From Roseomonas mucosa ATCC BAA-692 (GTDB lineage Bacteria; Pseudomonadota; Alphaproteobacteria; Acetobacterales; Acetobacteraceae), in the NCBI RefSeq assembly GCF_000622225.1, contig NZ_JHWD01000019.1:1-64000 (forward strand): DNA of 64,000 nt, given 5' to 3'. The notes beneath the pieces are model-generated. The model saw nothing but the letters and a program-made list of their open reading frames with translations, searched no databases and was not told where the DNA came from. Below are positions 35,383 to 42,903 of the stretch, one piece after another (positions within the stretch are counted from its first letter, which is position 1; the number at the start of each line of letters is the position of its first letter). The translations under genes and the position numbers were made by a program.

Positions 35383-36465
35383 CTAGCCGCCCGCCGAGCG
35401 CCGGAACAGGCCCAGCCAGGGGCGGCGACCGTGGCGGATCTCGCGCCCGGCCGCCAGGGTGACGCCCAGCACACCCGCCACCCGCCACAAGGTGCCCTCC
35501 CGCGCCACCAGCGGGGCCGGCTGGACAATGCTGGAAGCCGGGGCCGGGGCCGCCACCTTCCGCTCCGCCGCCTTCGGGTCCGCCGCCTTCGGGTCCGCCG
35601 GTACCGGTGCCTGCTGCTGGCTGCCTTCCAGCCCGGCATAGGCACGGGTGAACTCGGCGCCCAGCAGGAAGATCTGAGAGGAGTAGTAGACCCAGAGCAG
35701 CACGATCATCACGGAACTGGCCGCGCCATAGGTCGTGGCCATGTTGCTGCTGCCCAGATACCAGCCGATCACCGACTTGCCGAGAGTGAAGAGCAGCGCG
35801 GTCACGAAGGCGCCGATCGCCACGTCGCGCCAGGGCAGGCTGCGGTCCGGCAGGATCTTGTACATGGCGCCGAAGAGCAGCGCGATGATGCCCAGCGAGA
35901 TCACGAAGTTCACCAGCGACATCAGCAGCGTGATCTCGGGCGCCCCGCCCCGGAGCCAGGTGCTGACCATCGAGATGCCGGCGCTGACCGCCAGCGAGAC
36001 CAGCAGGATGAAGCCGGTGGCGGCGACCAGCCCCATGCTGGCTGCCTTGGCGCGCAACAGCCGGCTGACGGTCTCGGTGGTGTCCTCGTCCGCGTCGGGC
36101 TCGACCTTCCAGATGGCGTTGAGCGCGCCCTGGAGCTCGCCGAACACGCCGCTGGCGGTCAGCAACAGGGTCACGAGCCCGACCACGGTGGCAATGGTAC
36201 CGCTGGTGCCGTCGCTGGCGCCCCGGACCATGTCCTGGATGGTGGCGGCCCCCTGGTCCCCGATCAGGCCGCGCAGCTGGTCGTCCAGCGCGCCACGCAC
36301 CGCTTCCTCGCCGAAGAAGAAGCCGGCGATGGCGGTGGCGATGACCATCAGCGGCGCCACGGAGAAGATGGTGTAGTACGCGATCGACGCGCCACGGCTG
36401 AGACAGGAATCGGCGATGTAGCCGTTCACCGTGTCCATGATCAGGGCCCAGATCCTGCGCAGCAT
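35383..36465 (-). CDS. YihY/BrkB-family inner membrane protein
   Basis: 360 residues with about six TM segments. Family landmarks are CLSRGASIAYYTIFSVAPLMVIATAIAG, the SGVFGELQGALNAIW segment, and SSVMIVLLWVYYSSQIFLLGAEFTRAYA. It was once labelled ribonuclease BN, but family members are membrane proteins of uncertain function, with no RNase residues. ATG 36465 has GAGG upstream and gives the usual N-terminus. The ~75-residue cytoplasmic tail has a short repeat (ADPKAADPKAAERK) and a basic end. Confidence 0.9.
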   Translation of the reverse strand: MLRRIWALIMDTVNGYIADSCLSRGASIAYYTIFSVAPLMVIATAIAGFFFGEEAVRGALDDQLRGLIGDQGAATIQDMVRGASDGTSGTIATVVGLVTLLLTASGVFGELQGALNAIWKVEPDADEDTTETVSRLLRAKAASMGLVAATGFILLVSLAVSAGISMVSTWLRGGAPEITLLMSLVNFVISLGIIALLFGAMYKILPDRSLPWRDVAIGAFVTALLFTLGKSVIGWYLGSSNMATTYGAASSVMIVLLWVYYSSQIFLLGAEFTRAYAGLEGSQQQAPVPADPKAADPKAAERKVAAPAPASSIVQPAPLVAREGTLWRVAGVLGVTLAAGREIRHGRRPWLGLFRRSAGG

Positions 36466-36760
36466 GTCACCAAACCTCGTTCCGGTCGCGGTCCGGCCGA
36501 CGGGACGGCTTGCCCGGACCGGGAGCAGAACGAGCGGAGCAAGGTTGCGGTTGCCGGGCGCCGCGGCACTTCCCGCGCGATGCCGTGCCCCGCCCCTCCG
36601 CATCGCAGCGGGGCTGTTCTCCACGGCCTCCTGCCGGTTTCCCGCCTCCCTTCGCCGCCCGACGCCTGCCGCATGGCGCCCGATCCGACATCCTTCCGTA
36701 TACCCTTCTCTGGCGCCCGTCTCCGTTCAGGCGGGCTGACGGCGGCGGCCTGCCGGGGTA

Positions 36761-37783
36761 ATGGCGGCCGTCATGACCTCCTCCCGCGCCCCGTCACGGC
36801 CCGTTCCAGCGGATGTCCCGGCCGATACCGCCCCGCTGCCCGTGATCCGGGCCGCCTATCGCGCGCATCCGGGCTTCGAGGCGGATCTGGAGGAAACGCT
36901 GCGCCGGGCCGGTGCCCGCCTGTCGGCCTGGCAGGGGGATCTGGCCCTCTCGCCCGACGCGCCGGTGGAATGCCCCTGGGCACTGGACATCTGGACGGCA
37001 CCCCGGCTGCTGCCGGTTCCCTCGATCAAGGGCGCCGCCGGGGCGCTGCGCGGCATCCAGCGCAACTGGGCCCTGTGCTCCACGGGAAACCATCGCCGCG
37101 CCGCGCTGATCGAGGCGGCCCTGCCCCCGGTCAAGGCGAAGCCCGTAGCCTTCCCCGCCCCCGTCCCCACCGCGCCGCTCGGGGGATGGACGCTGCTGCG
37201 GCCGGACCTGATGCTGGCCAGCCCGGAGAAGACCAGCCCCTATCCCGCCGGCGCGCCGGTGCTGGTGGAGGATCACGAGGGGCCGCCCAGCCGCGCCTAT
37301 CTGAAGCTCTGGGAGGCCTTTCTGGCGGCCCGCCACTGGCCCGGCCCGGGCGATGCCTGCCTCGACCTCGGCGCCTGCCCCGGAGGCTGGACCTGGGCGC
37401 TGGCGAAGCTGGGCGCGCAGGTGGTGGCGGTGGACAAGGCTCCGCTCGACCCGCGCGTGGCCGCCATGCCCGGCGTCTCGGTGCGGCAGGAAAGCGCCTT
37501 CGGCCTGGACCCGCGCACGCATCCGGAAGTGGACTGGCTGCTGAGCGACGTGATCTGCTACCCGGCCCGGCTGCTCGGGCTGGTGCGGCGCTGGATCGAG
37601 GCCGGCAAGGCGCGGCACATGCTCTGCACCATCAAGTTCCAGGGCGGCACGGACCACGACACGGCGTCCGAATTCGCCGCCATTCCGGGCGCCCGCCTGA
37701 CCCATGGCGCCTACAACAAGCACGAGCTGATGTTCCACTGGAGCCGGTCCGGGATGGAGCGGCGGAGCCCTGCGGACGGGTGA
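36761..37783 (+). CDS. RlmM-like FtsJ-type RNA 2'-O-methyltransferase
   Basis: 340 residues. The C-terminal Rossmann methyltransferase has SAM motif LDLGACPGGWTWALAKLG (about residue 205) and the RrmJ K-D-K-E tetrad: K in RAYLKLWEAF, D in WLLSDVICYP, K in CTIKFQGG, E in KHELMFHW. The N-terminal ~150 residues resemble the THUMP-like part of RlmM. RlmM methylates C2498 of 23S rRNA in E. coli. The same target is plausible here, but the N-terminus is more divergent. The 295-bp divergent gap to the YihY gene has no recognised element. Confidence 0.85.
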   Translation: MAAVMTSSRAPSRPVPADVPADTAPLPVIRAAYRAHPGFEADLEETLRRAGARLSAWQGDLALSPDAPVECPWALDIWTAPRLLPVPSIKGAAGALRGIQRNWALCSTGNHRRAALIEAALPPVKAKPVAFPAPVPTAPLGGWTLLRPDLMLASPEKTSPYPAGAPVLVEDHEGPPSRAYLKLWEAFLAARHWPGPGDACLDLGACPGGWTWALAKLGAQVVAVDKAPLDPRVAAMPGVSVRQESAFGLDPRTHPEVDWLLSDVICYPARLLGLVRRWIEAGKARHMLCTIKFQGGTDHDTASEFAAIPGARLTHGAYNKHELMFHWSRSGMERRSPADG

Positions 37784-37880
37784 GATGCCCCGCCCCGTTT
37801 GGCCCGCCCAGAGATGCGGGCGATGGGACGCTCATCCCGGAAGCGTGGTTCGCAGGCTTGGTCCGCGTCGCGCCGGGGGA

Positions 37881-37963
37881 TGCGGGCGGCCGGATTCGAA
37901 CCGGCAAACCACTGAAGGCTAACGATTTTAAGTCGTCTGTGTCTACCGTTCCACCACGCCCGC
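37881..37963 (-). tRNA. tRNA-Leu (anticodon UAA)
   Basis: 83-nt class II tRNA on the minus strand. The acceptor stem GCGGGCG/CGCCCGC is perfect. The D-loop has GGTAGACAC, the anticodon stem-loop GACGA-CTTAAAA-TCGTT gives anticodon TAA, and a short variable arm follows. The T arm is GCCGG-TTCGAAT-CCGGC and the discriminator base is A, as expected for leucine. CCA is not encoded. Confidence 0.96.
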
Positions 37964-38258
37964 AAGACCCGGGAGCCTTTCCCGGAGCACCCTTGCACCC
38001 CTCGGGGCCGCCTGCCGGAGGGAGGGGATTTATCGGAAGCCGGAGTGCAGTCAACCACGCCCCGGCCTGGCATGCCCATGCCGCCTCCGCCCCGGGCACT
38101 TGTGCCCGCGTCCCGCGGGGAGATCCACACCTTGTGGCCCGCCCTTGGACACATGCTGGAAAGGCCGTTTCTCACGCCGGAATCTCGACCAGTGGTTAAT
38201 TTTCCCGGCAGCGATACACTTTTCAGTAGCTTCTTGGAGGCATCCGCCCGGCTGTGGC

Positions 38259-38885
38259 ATGCTGGCCCGATCCCTGGCCTGCGACGATCCGCCACCTGCC
38301 AGCCATGCTGCGGAGCCCTCTTCTCCCTTGGTCGCCTCCCTGTCCGATCCGAACCTGTCCCTTGCCCGGACCGAGCAGCTGGTGCTCTTCGCCGCCGGGG
38401 ACCCGCAAGGGGGGGCGCGGCTGGCCCTGCGACGGGAGGCGGTGCGGGAGCTGCTGCCCCTGCCGCGCCTCTGGACCCCGCCCGGACTGCCGCGGCTCCT
38501 GGCCGGCTTCCTGAACCTGGGGGGAGAGGCGGTGGCGGTGCTGCGCCTGTCGCGCCTGCTGGAGCCGGAGGCGGCATTGCCGGCGGAGGATGATGCCGCG
38601 GTCGGCATCTACCGGCACCTGATCCTGCTCGGCGACGGGCAGGAGCGCCTCGCGCTGCTGGTGGACCGGGTGCTGGACGTGGTGCGGGTGCCACGGGAAA
38701 GCCTGCAGCCGCTGCCGGCGGAGCAGAGCCTGAATGGCTGCGCCGAGGCCGAGGTCTCACTGTCCGACGGCTTCGCCCGCCTCCTGGCGCCGGAGCGGCT
38801 GCTGATGGAACGCGAGCGCGCCACCCTGGCGGAACTGGAAGGGCAGGCCCGGCGCCGCCTGGAGGAATGGGCCGCGCGGTCATGA
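38259..38885 (+). CDS. CheW-like coupling protein (first of two)
   Basis: About 208 residues. A CheW fold spans residues about 35-170 (EQLVLFAAGDPQGGARLALR, LAGFLNLGGEAVAVLRLSRLL, RLALLVDRVLDVVRVPRESL), then a helical tail (LLMERERATLAELEGQARRRLEEW). CheW links receptors to CheA. The N-terminal start is uncertain; the ATG used has no close Shine-Dalgarno. Its stop overlaps the cheR start (ATGA). The region between the tRNA and this gene (37964-38258) probably holds the cluster's promoter, but I see no clear consensus. Confidence 0.82.
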   Translation: MLARSLACDDPPPASHAAEPSSPLVASLSDPNLSLARTEQLVLFAAGDPQGGARLALRREAVRELLPLPRLWTPPGLPRLLAGFLNLGGEAVAVLRLSRLLEPEAALPAEDDAAVGIYRHLILLGDGQERLALLVDRVLDVVRVPRESLQPLPAEQSLNGCAEAEVSLSDGFARLLAPERLLMERERATLAELEGQARRRLEEWAARS

Positions 38886-40447
38886 GCGCCCACCCCGGCC
38901 CGCCGTCGCTGCTGCCGGACGCGGCCTTCCTCGAACTCAAGGGCCGCATCATCCGGCGCACCGGGCACTTCTACTACCAGGACAAGGACGAGCTTCTCTG
39001 GGAACGCCTGCTGCGCCGGATGCGCGCCACGGCCTCTTCCTCCAGCGAGGCCTATCTCCGCCGCCTGGACGATCCCGCGCATGGCGAGGCCGAATGGTCG
39101 GCGCTGGAAGCCGAGATCACCATCGGCGAGACCTTCTTCTTCCGCTACGCGGAGCAGTTCGCCGCCCTGCGGGAACGCATCCTGCCCGAGCTGATCCGGC
39201 GCAACCGCGCGACGCGGCAGCTGCGGATCTGGAGCGCCGGCTGCGCCACCGGGGCGGAGCCCTATTCCATCGCGATCCTGCTGCACCGCCTGCTGGGCCG
39301 GGAGATCGGCGACTGGCGCTGCCGCATCCTGGGCACCGACATCAACGAATCCTTCCTGGACGCGGCCCGGGAGGCCCGCTTCAGCGCCTGGGCGCTGCGC
39401 AGCCTGCCGGCCGAGGAAAGGGCGCAGGACTTCCTGCCCGACCCGTCCGGACGAAGCTGGCGGCTGCGGCCGCCCTTCCGCTCCCTGGTGCGGTTCGAAC
39501 GGCACAATCTCCTGTCCCTGCTGGACCCCGCCGCGCCGCTGGACCTGAGCGGCTTCGACCTCATCCTGTGCCGCAACGTGCTGATCTATTTCCACCCCGA
39601 CACCGTGGCACGGCTGGTCCGCGCCATGGGGGAGAGGCTGGCGCCGGAAGGCTGGATGCTGCTGGGCCATGCCGAACCCAACCCGGCCTTCGCCGCCTTC
39701 CTGTCGGTGGAGCAACTGCCGGGCACCGTTGCCTACCGCCGCCGCCCCGCGGCACCCGCCCTCCCGCCCCAGGCGGCACCCGGAGCCGGTGGAGAGGAAG
39801 CACCGGCCTGGGCGGCCCCTGCGCCGCCTCCCGCCGCCCAGCCCTGGAGCCCGTCATCGGGCCAGGCCTGGAGAATGCCGTGGCAGAGTTCGGGGCCGGA
39901 AGCCCCCGCCGATCCGCCGCCCCTCTTCGTCCCCCCGGCCTGGGTCGGGGCCGGCCGGGCCACGCCGCCGGGGCTGCCGCCCCTACCCCTATCCCTGCCC
40001 CTGCCGGAACCCGGGCTGCTCATCCCGGCCGGGCCGGAGGTCGGGACGGAGACTCCGGCGCTGGAGCGGATTCGCCGCCTGGCCAACCGCGGCGAGTCGG
40101 CGGCGGCGCGCGCCGCCTGCGCGGAGGCCATCCGTGAGGACCCGATGCAGGCGGCGATGCACTTCTACGACGGCCTGCTGGCCCGCGCCCTGGGCCAGGC
40201 CGCGGAAGCGGAAGCGGCGCTGCGGCGCGCCCTCTATCTGGACAGGAACTTCCTGGCCGCGCACTACCAGCTCGGCCTGCTGCTGCTGGATCTCGGCCGG
40301 CGGCAGGAGGGGCGGCGCGCCATCGCGACCGCCGCCCGGATCGCCCGCACCCTGCCGGGGGAAACGCCTGTCGAGGAGGGGGACGGGATGACCGCTGCCA
40401 ACCTGCATGCCCTGGCCCGGCTGCAACTCGGCCTGTCCCTGTCCTGA
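38882..40447 (+). CDS. CheR-type MCP methyltransferase with TPR tail
   Basis: 521 residues. A CheR domain occupies residues about 10-280: an N-terminal helical part, then the SAM motif IWSAGCATGAEPYSIAI, LGTDINESFLDAAREARF and LILCRNVLIYFHPDTV. A Pro/Ala-rich linker of ~110 residues follows, then TPR-like helices (MHFYDGLLARALGQAAEAEAALRRALYLDRNFLAAHYQLGLLLLDLG). CheR-TPR fusions are typical of Wsp-like and other alternative-function chemosensory systems. The enzyme methylates the receptor encoded three genes on. Confidence 0.93.
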   Translation: MSAHPGPPSLLPDAAFLELKGRIIRRTGHFYYQDKDELLWERLLRRMRATASSSSEAYLRRLDDPAHGEAEWSALEAEITIGETFFFRYAEQFAALRERILPELIRRNRATRQLRIWSAGCATGAEPYSIAILLHRLLGREIGDWRCRILGTDINESFLDAAREARFSAWALRSLPAEERAQDFLPDPSGRSWRLRPPFRSLVRFERHNLLSLLDPAAPLDLSGFDLILCRNVLIYFHPDTVARLVRAMGERLAPEGWMLLGHAEPNPAFAAFLSVEQLPGTVAYRRRPAAPALPPQAAPGAGGEEAPAWAAPAPPPAAQPWSPSSGQAWRMPWQSSGPEAPADPPPLFVPPAWVGAGRATPPGLPPLPLSLPLPEPGLLIPAGPEVGTETPALERIRRLANRGESAAARAACAEAIREDPMQAAMHFYDGLLARALGQAAEAEAALRRALYLDRNFLAAHYQLGLLLLDLGRRQEGRRAIATAARIARTLPGETPVEEGDGMTAANLHALARLQLGLSLS

Positions 40448-40457
40448 TGCCGGCCCC

Positions 40458-41195
40458 ATGACCAACGGAATCCCCGAACGGGGCGCCGCCCCGGCGATCG
40501 GCCCGGGGGGCTCCGCCCCGGTAATCGGCCCGGGGGGCTCCGCCCCGGTAATCGGCCCGGGGGGCTCCGCCCCCACGAAAACGCCCCTGGCGCTTCCGGC
40601 GGTAGGCGGGCTGAGCGAGGCACGCGCCGCGCGCCTGCTGGAGGAGCGCGCGGCCCGGCTGGCTGCGCGCCAGGGCCGGGCTGGGGAAACCGGCGCGGCC
40701 CTGGCGCCCGTGTTGCCCCCCATGCTGGCCTGCGCGCTCGGCCGGGAATGCTATGGCCTGCCGCTGGAGCGGCTGCTCGCCGTGCAGCCGGCCACGGTCC
40801 TGGCGGGCCTGCCCGTGATGCCGCCGCCGCTGCTGGGCCTCTTCGCCCGCGCCGGGCAGCCCTATGCGGTGCTGGACCTGGCGGCGATGCTCGGCCTGCC
40901 TCCCGCTCCGCCCCCTGCCGGCCAGGGGGCGGCCGACGCCCCGGCGGGCCACCTGCTGCTGCTGCGCGGCGGGCCGGGCCGGGTGGCCCTGCGCGTGGAC
41001 CGCGCGCTGGGCGTGGTCACGCCACAGCCCCTGGCCGCGCCGTCCGGTGGGCCCGGTGACCAAGGCGGCGCCGTCGCCGGGCGCGGGCTGGTCCCGGCGG
41101 GGCCGCTCGGCCCCCGGGAAAGAGTGCTCGGCCTGCTCGATCCCGACCGCCTGCTGCAACCCTTCCTGTCCGCCACCTCCGCTGCGGGAGCCTGA
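40458..41195 (+). CDS. CheW-like coupling protein with N-terminal tandem repeat
   Basis: 245 residues. The CheW fold occupies residues about 85-235 (MLACALGRECYGLPLERLLAV, LLGLFARAGQPYAVLDLAAML, LLLLRGGPGRVALRVDRALGVV). The N-terminal ~40 residues are a 9-residue repeat, IGPGGSAPV, in three copies encoded by a 27-bp tandem DNA repeat, then an Ala/Arg helix. Two different CheW proteins flanking CheR match the WspB-C-D order. The repeat is probably a disordered spacer. Confidence 0.85.
   Translation: MTNGIPERGAAPAIGPGGSAPVIGPGGSAPVIGPGGSAPTKTPLALPAVGGLSEARAARLLEERAARLAARQGRAGETGAALAPVLPPMLACALGRECYGLPLERLLAVQPATVLAGLPVMPPPLLGLFARAGQPYAVLDLAAMLGLPPAPPPAGQGAADAPAGHLLLLRGGPGRVALRVDRALGVVTPQPLAAPSGGPGDQGGAVAGRGLVPAGPLGPRERVLGLLDPDRLLQPFLSATSAAGA
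40497..40577 (+). repeat. 27-bp tandem repeat inside the second cheW-like gene
   Basis: Three near-perfect units (40497-40523, 40524-40550, 40551-40577), the first two identical except at the start. Each contains GGGGGGCTCCGCCCC, a hairpin resembling hairpin 1 of the intergenic repeat family (AAGGCTCCGCCTT in copy C). Each unit adds nine in-frame codons. Confidence 0.85.
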
Positions 41196-41201
41196 ATCCG
41201 C

Positions 41202-42869
41202 GTGTCGATCGCCAATCGTATCCTCTTCGGCTTCGTCGTCCTGATCCTGATGCTGGCCGGGCTTGGCTGGTACGGGCTGAGCCAGCTCAGCCTCGTGCGC
41301 GACACGACGGACACCATCGTCACCCGCGACCTCGCCATGATGCGCCAGCTCGATTCGGTGCGCACCGAAAGCCTGACCGTGCAGGAGGCGCGCAACACCG
41401 CGGTGGCGCGCTTCCTGCTGCGTCGGCTGGACCGGCCGGTGCCCGACGATGATTCCCAGCGGATCTGGAACGAGGCCCATGGCCGTTCGGAGGTCGCGAT
41501 CCGCGATGCCCGCGACCGCGCCCGCCGCTTCACCGACAGCTCGGTCTCCGACGACCGCCGGCGCTCCTGGCAACGGCTGAACCAGTCCCTGGATCGCGGC
41601 GCCGGCATCCTGGGCCAGATGCGGGGCCTGACGGAAAAGCAGTTCGCGGCGATCCGCGCCAACGACCTGGAGGGCGTGACCGCGGCCTCGGCGCCGATCC
41701 TGGCGCTGTCGCACGATCTCGACACCGCTTTGCAACAGGCCGATGCGGAGCTGGACGAGGCCCTGGCGGCCGGGCAGTCCGTGGTGGCCAGGACCTATGA
41801 GGAAAGCCGCCTCTCCGTGCTGGCGGTGCTGGGCTTCGCCCTGCTGGTCGGGGTGATCCTGGCGGTGCTGGTGCGCCGGACCATCAGCGCGCCGCTCTCC
41901 GCCTTCATGGAATTCGTCACCCGCGTCGGCCGGGGCGACCTGTCGGGCGCCGCGGCCGCCACGGGCAAGGACGAGATCGGCCAGCTCGGCGCCACGCTGA
42001 ACGGGATGGTGGAGGGCCTGCGGCAACTGACGCGGCAGAGCCGGGAGGTGACCGAGAACCTCAACGCCGCCGCCGCCGAGATCCGCGCCTCCACGCAGGA
42101 GCAGGCGGCAGGCGTCGAGGAGCAGCTCGCGGCGGTGCAGGAGACCGCGGCCACGGCCGACGAGATCACCCATACCGGCACGCAGATCGGCAAGCGGGCG
42201 CAGGAGGTGATCGCCTCCGCCCAGGCGGCGGCGCGCAACAGCAGCGCCGGGCTGCGTGCCGTGGACGACACGATGCTGGCCATGGACTCGATCCGCGAGC
42301 AGGCGGAGGCCGTGGCCACGAACATCGTGTCGCTGAGCGAGAAGACCCAGGCGATCGGCGAGATCATCGCCACGGTGAACGACATCTCGGAACGCTCGCA
42401 CCTGCTGGCGCTGAACGCCGCCATCGAGGCGGCTGCGGCGGGCGAGCAGGGCCGCTCCTTCGCCGTGGTGGCCGCCGAGATGAAGACCCTGGCCGACCAG
42501 GCCAAGGAGGCGACCTCGCAGGTGCGCTCCATCCTGGGCGACATCCAGCGCGGCATCAGCGCCTCGGTGATGCTGACGGAGGAGGCGGTGAAGCGCGTCT
42601 CCGCCGGCAAGGCGCGCACCGACACCACCCATGCCACGATCCGCGAGATCACCGGCAGCATCCAGGAGAGCGTGCAGACCTTCCAGCAGATCGTCGCCAG
42701 CACCAACCAGCAGCAGCTCGGCATCGAGCAGGTGATGGGCGCGCTGGGCAACATCCGGCAGGCGAGCCAGCAGACGGCGGCCAGCACGCGGCAGCTCGAC
42801 ACGGCGGCCAGCAATCTCAGCCAGCTGGCGCAGCAGCTCGTCACGCTGGCCGACCGCTACCGGCTCTGA
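41202..42869 (+). CDS. Methyl-accepting chemotaxis protein
   Basis: 555 residues from a GTG. TM1 is at about 8-28 (LFGFVVLILMLAGLGWYGLS). A periplasmic four-helix-bundle-like domain follows, then TM2 at about 205-225 (LAVLGFALLVGVILAVLV), a HAMP domain, and a long coiled-coil signalling domain. The hairpin tip is DISERSHLLALNAAIEAAAAGEQGRSFAVVAAEMKTLADQAKEAT; the S-x-x-S and DQAKEAT variants resemble receptors of alternative-function systems rather than flagellar ones. There is no C-terminal CheR-binding pentapeptide. It is the only receptor in the cluster, so it is probably its dedicated sensor. Confidence 0.94.
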   Translation: MSIANRILFGFVVLILMLAGLGWYGLSQLSLVRDTTDTIVTRDLAMMRQLDSVRTESLTVQEARNTAVARFLLRRLDRPVPDDDSQRIWNEAHGRSEVAIRDARDRARRFTDSSVSDDRRRSWQRLNQSLDRGAGILGQMRGLTEKQFAAIRANDLEGVTAASAPILALSHDLDTALQQADAELDEALAAGQSVVARTYEESRLSVLAVLGFALLVGVILAVLVRRTISAPLSAFMEFVTRVGRGDLSGAAAATGKDEIGQLGATLNGMVEGLRQLTRQSREVTENLNAAAAEIRASTQEQAAGVEEQLAAVQETAATADEITHTGTQIGKRAQEVIASAQAAARNSSAGLRAVDDTMLAMDSIREQAEAVATNIVSLSEKTQAIGEIIATVNDISERSHLLALNAAIEAAAAGEQGRSFAVVAAEMKTLADQAKEATSQVRSILGDIQRGISASVMLTEEAVKRVSAGKARTDTTHATIREITGSIQESVQTFQQIVASTNQQQLGIEQVMGALGNIRQASQQTAASTRQLDTAASNLSQLAQQLVTLADRYRL

Positions 42870-42903
42870 GCGCGGCACCGGCAAGCGAAGAGGCCGCGCG
42901 CGC

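Noticed and set aside
35383-36465. Ribonuclease BN label for the YihY protein
   Set aside because: The true RNase BN/Z is a metallo-beta-lactamase protein; this one is an integral membrane protein without nuclease residues.
35368-38199. 943-codon plus-strand open frame over the YihY and methyltransferase genes
   Set aside because: Crosses a tRNA and an opposite-strand gene with low-complexity translation; not coding.
40481-40577. CRISPR-like array
   Set aside because: Units are contiguous 27-bp tandem repeats without spacers and lie in frame inside a gene.
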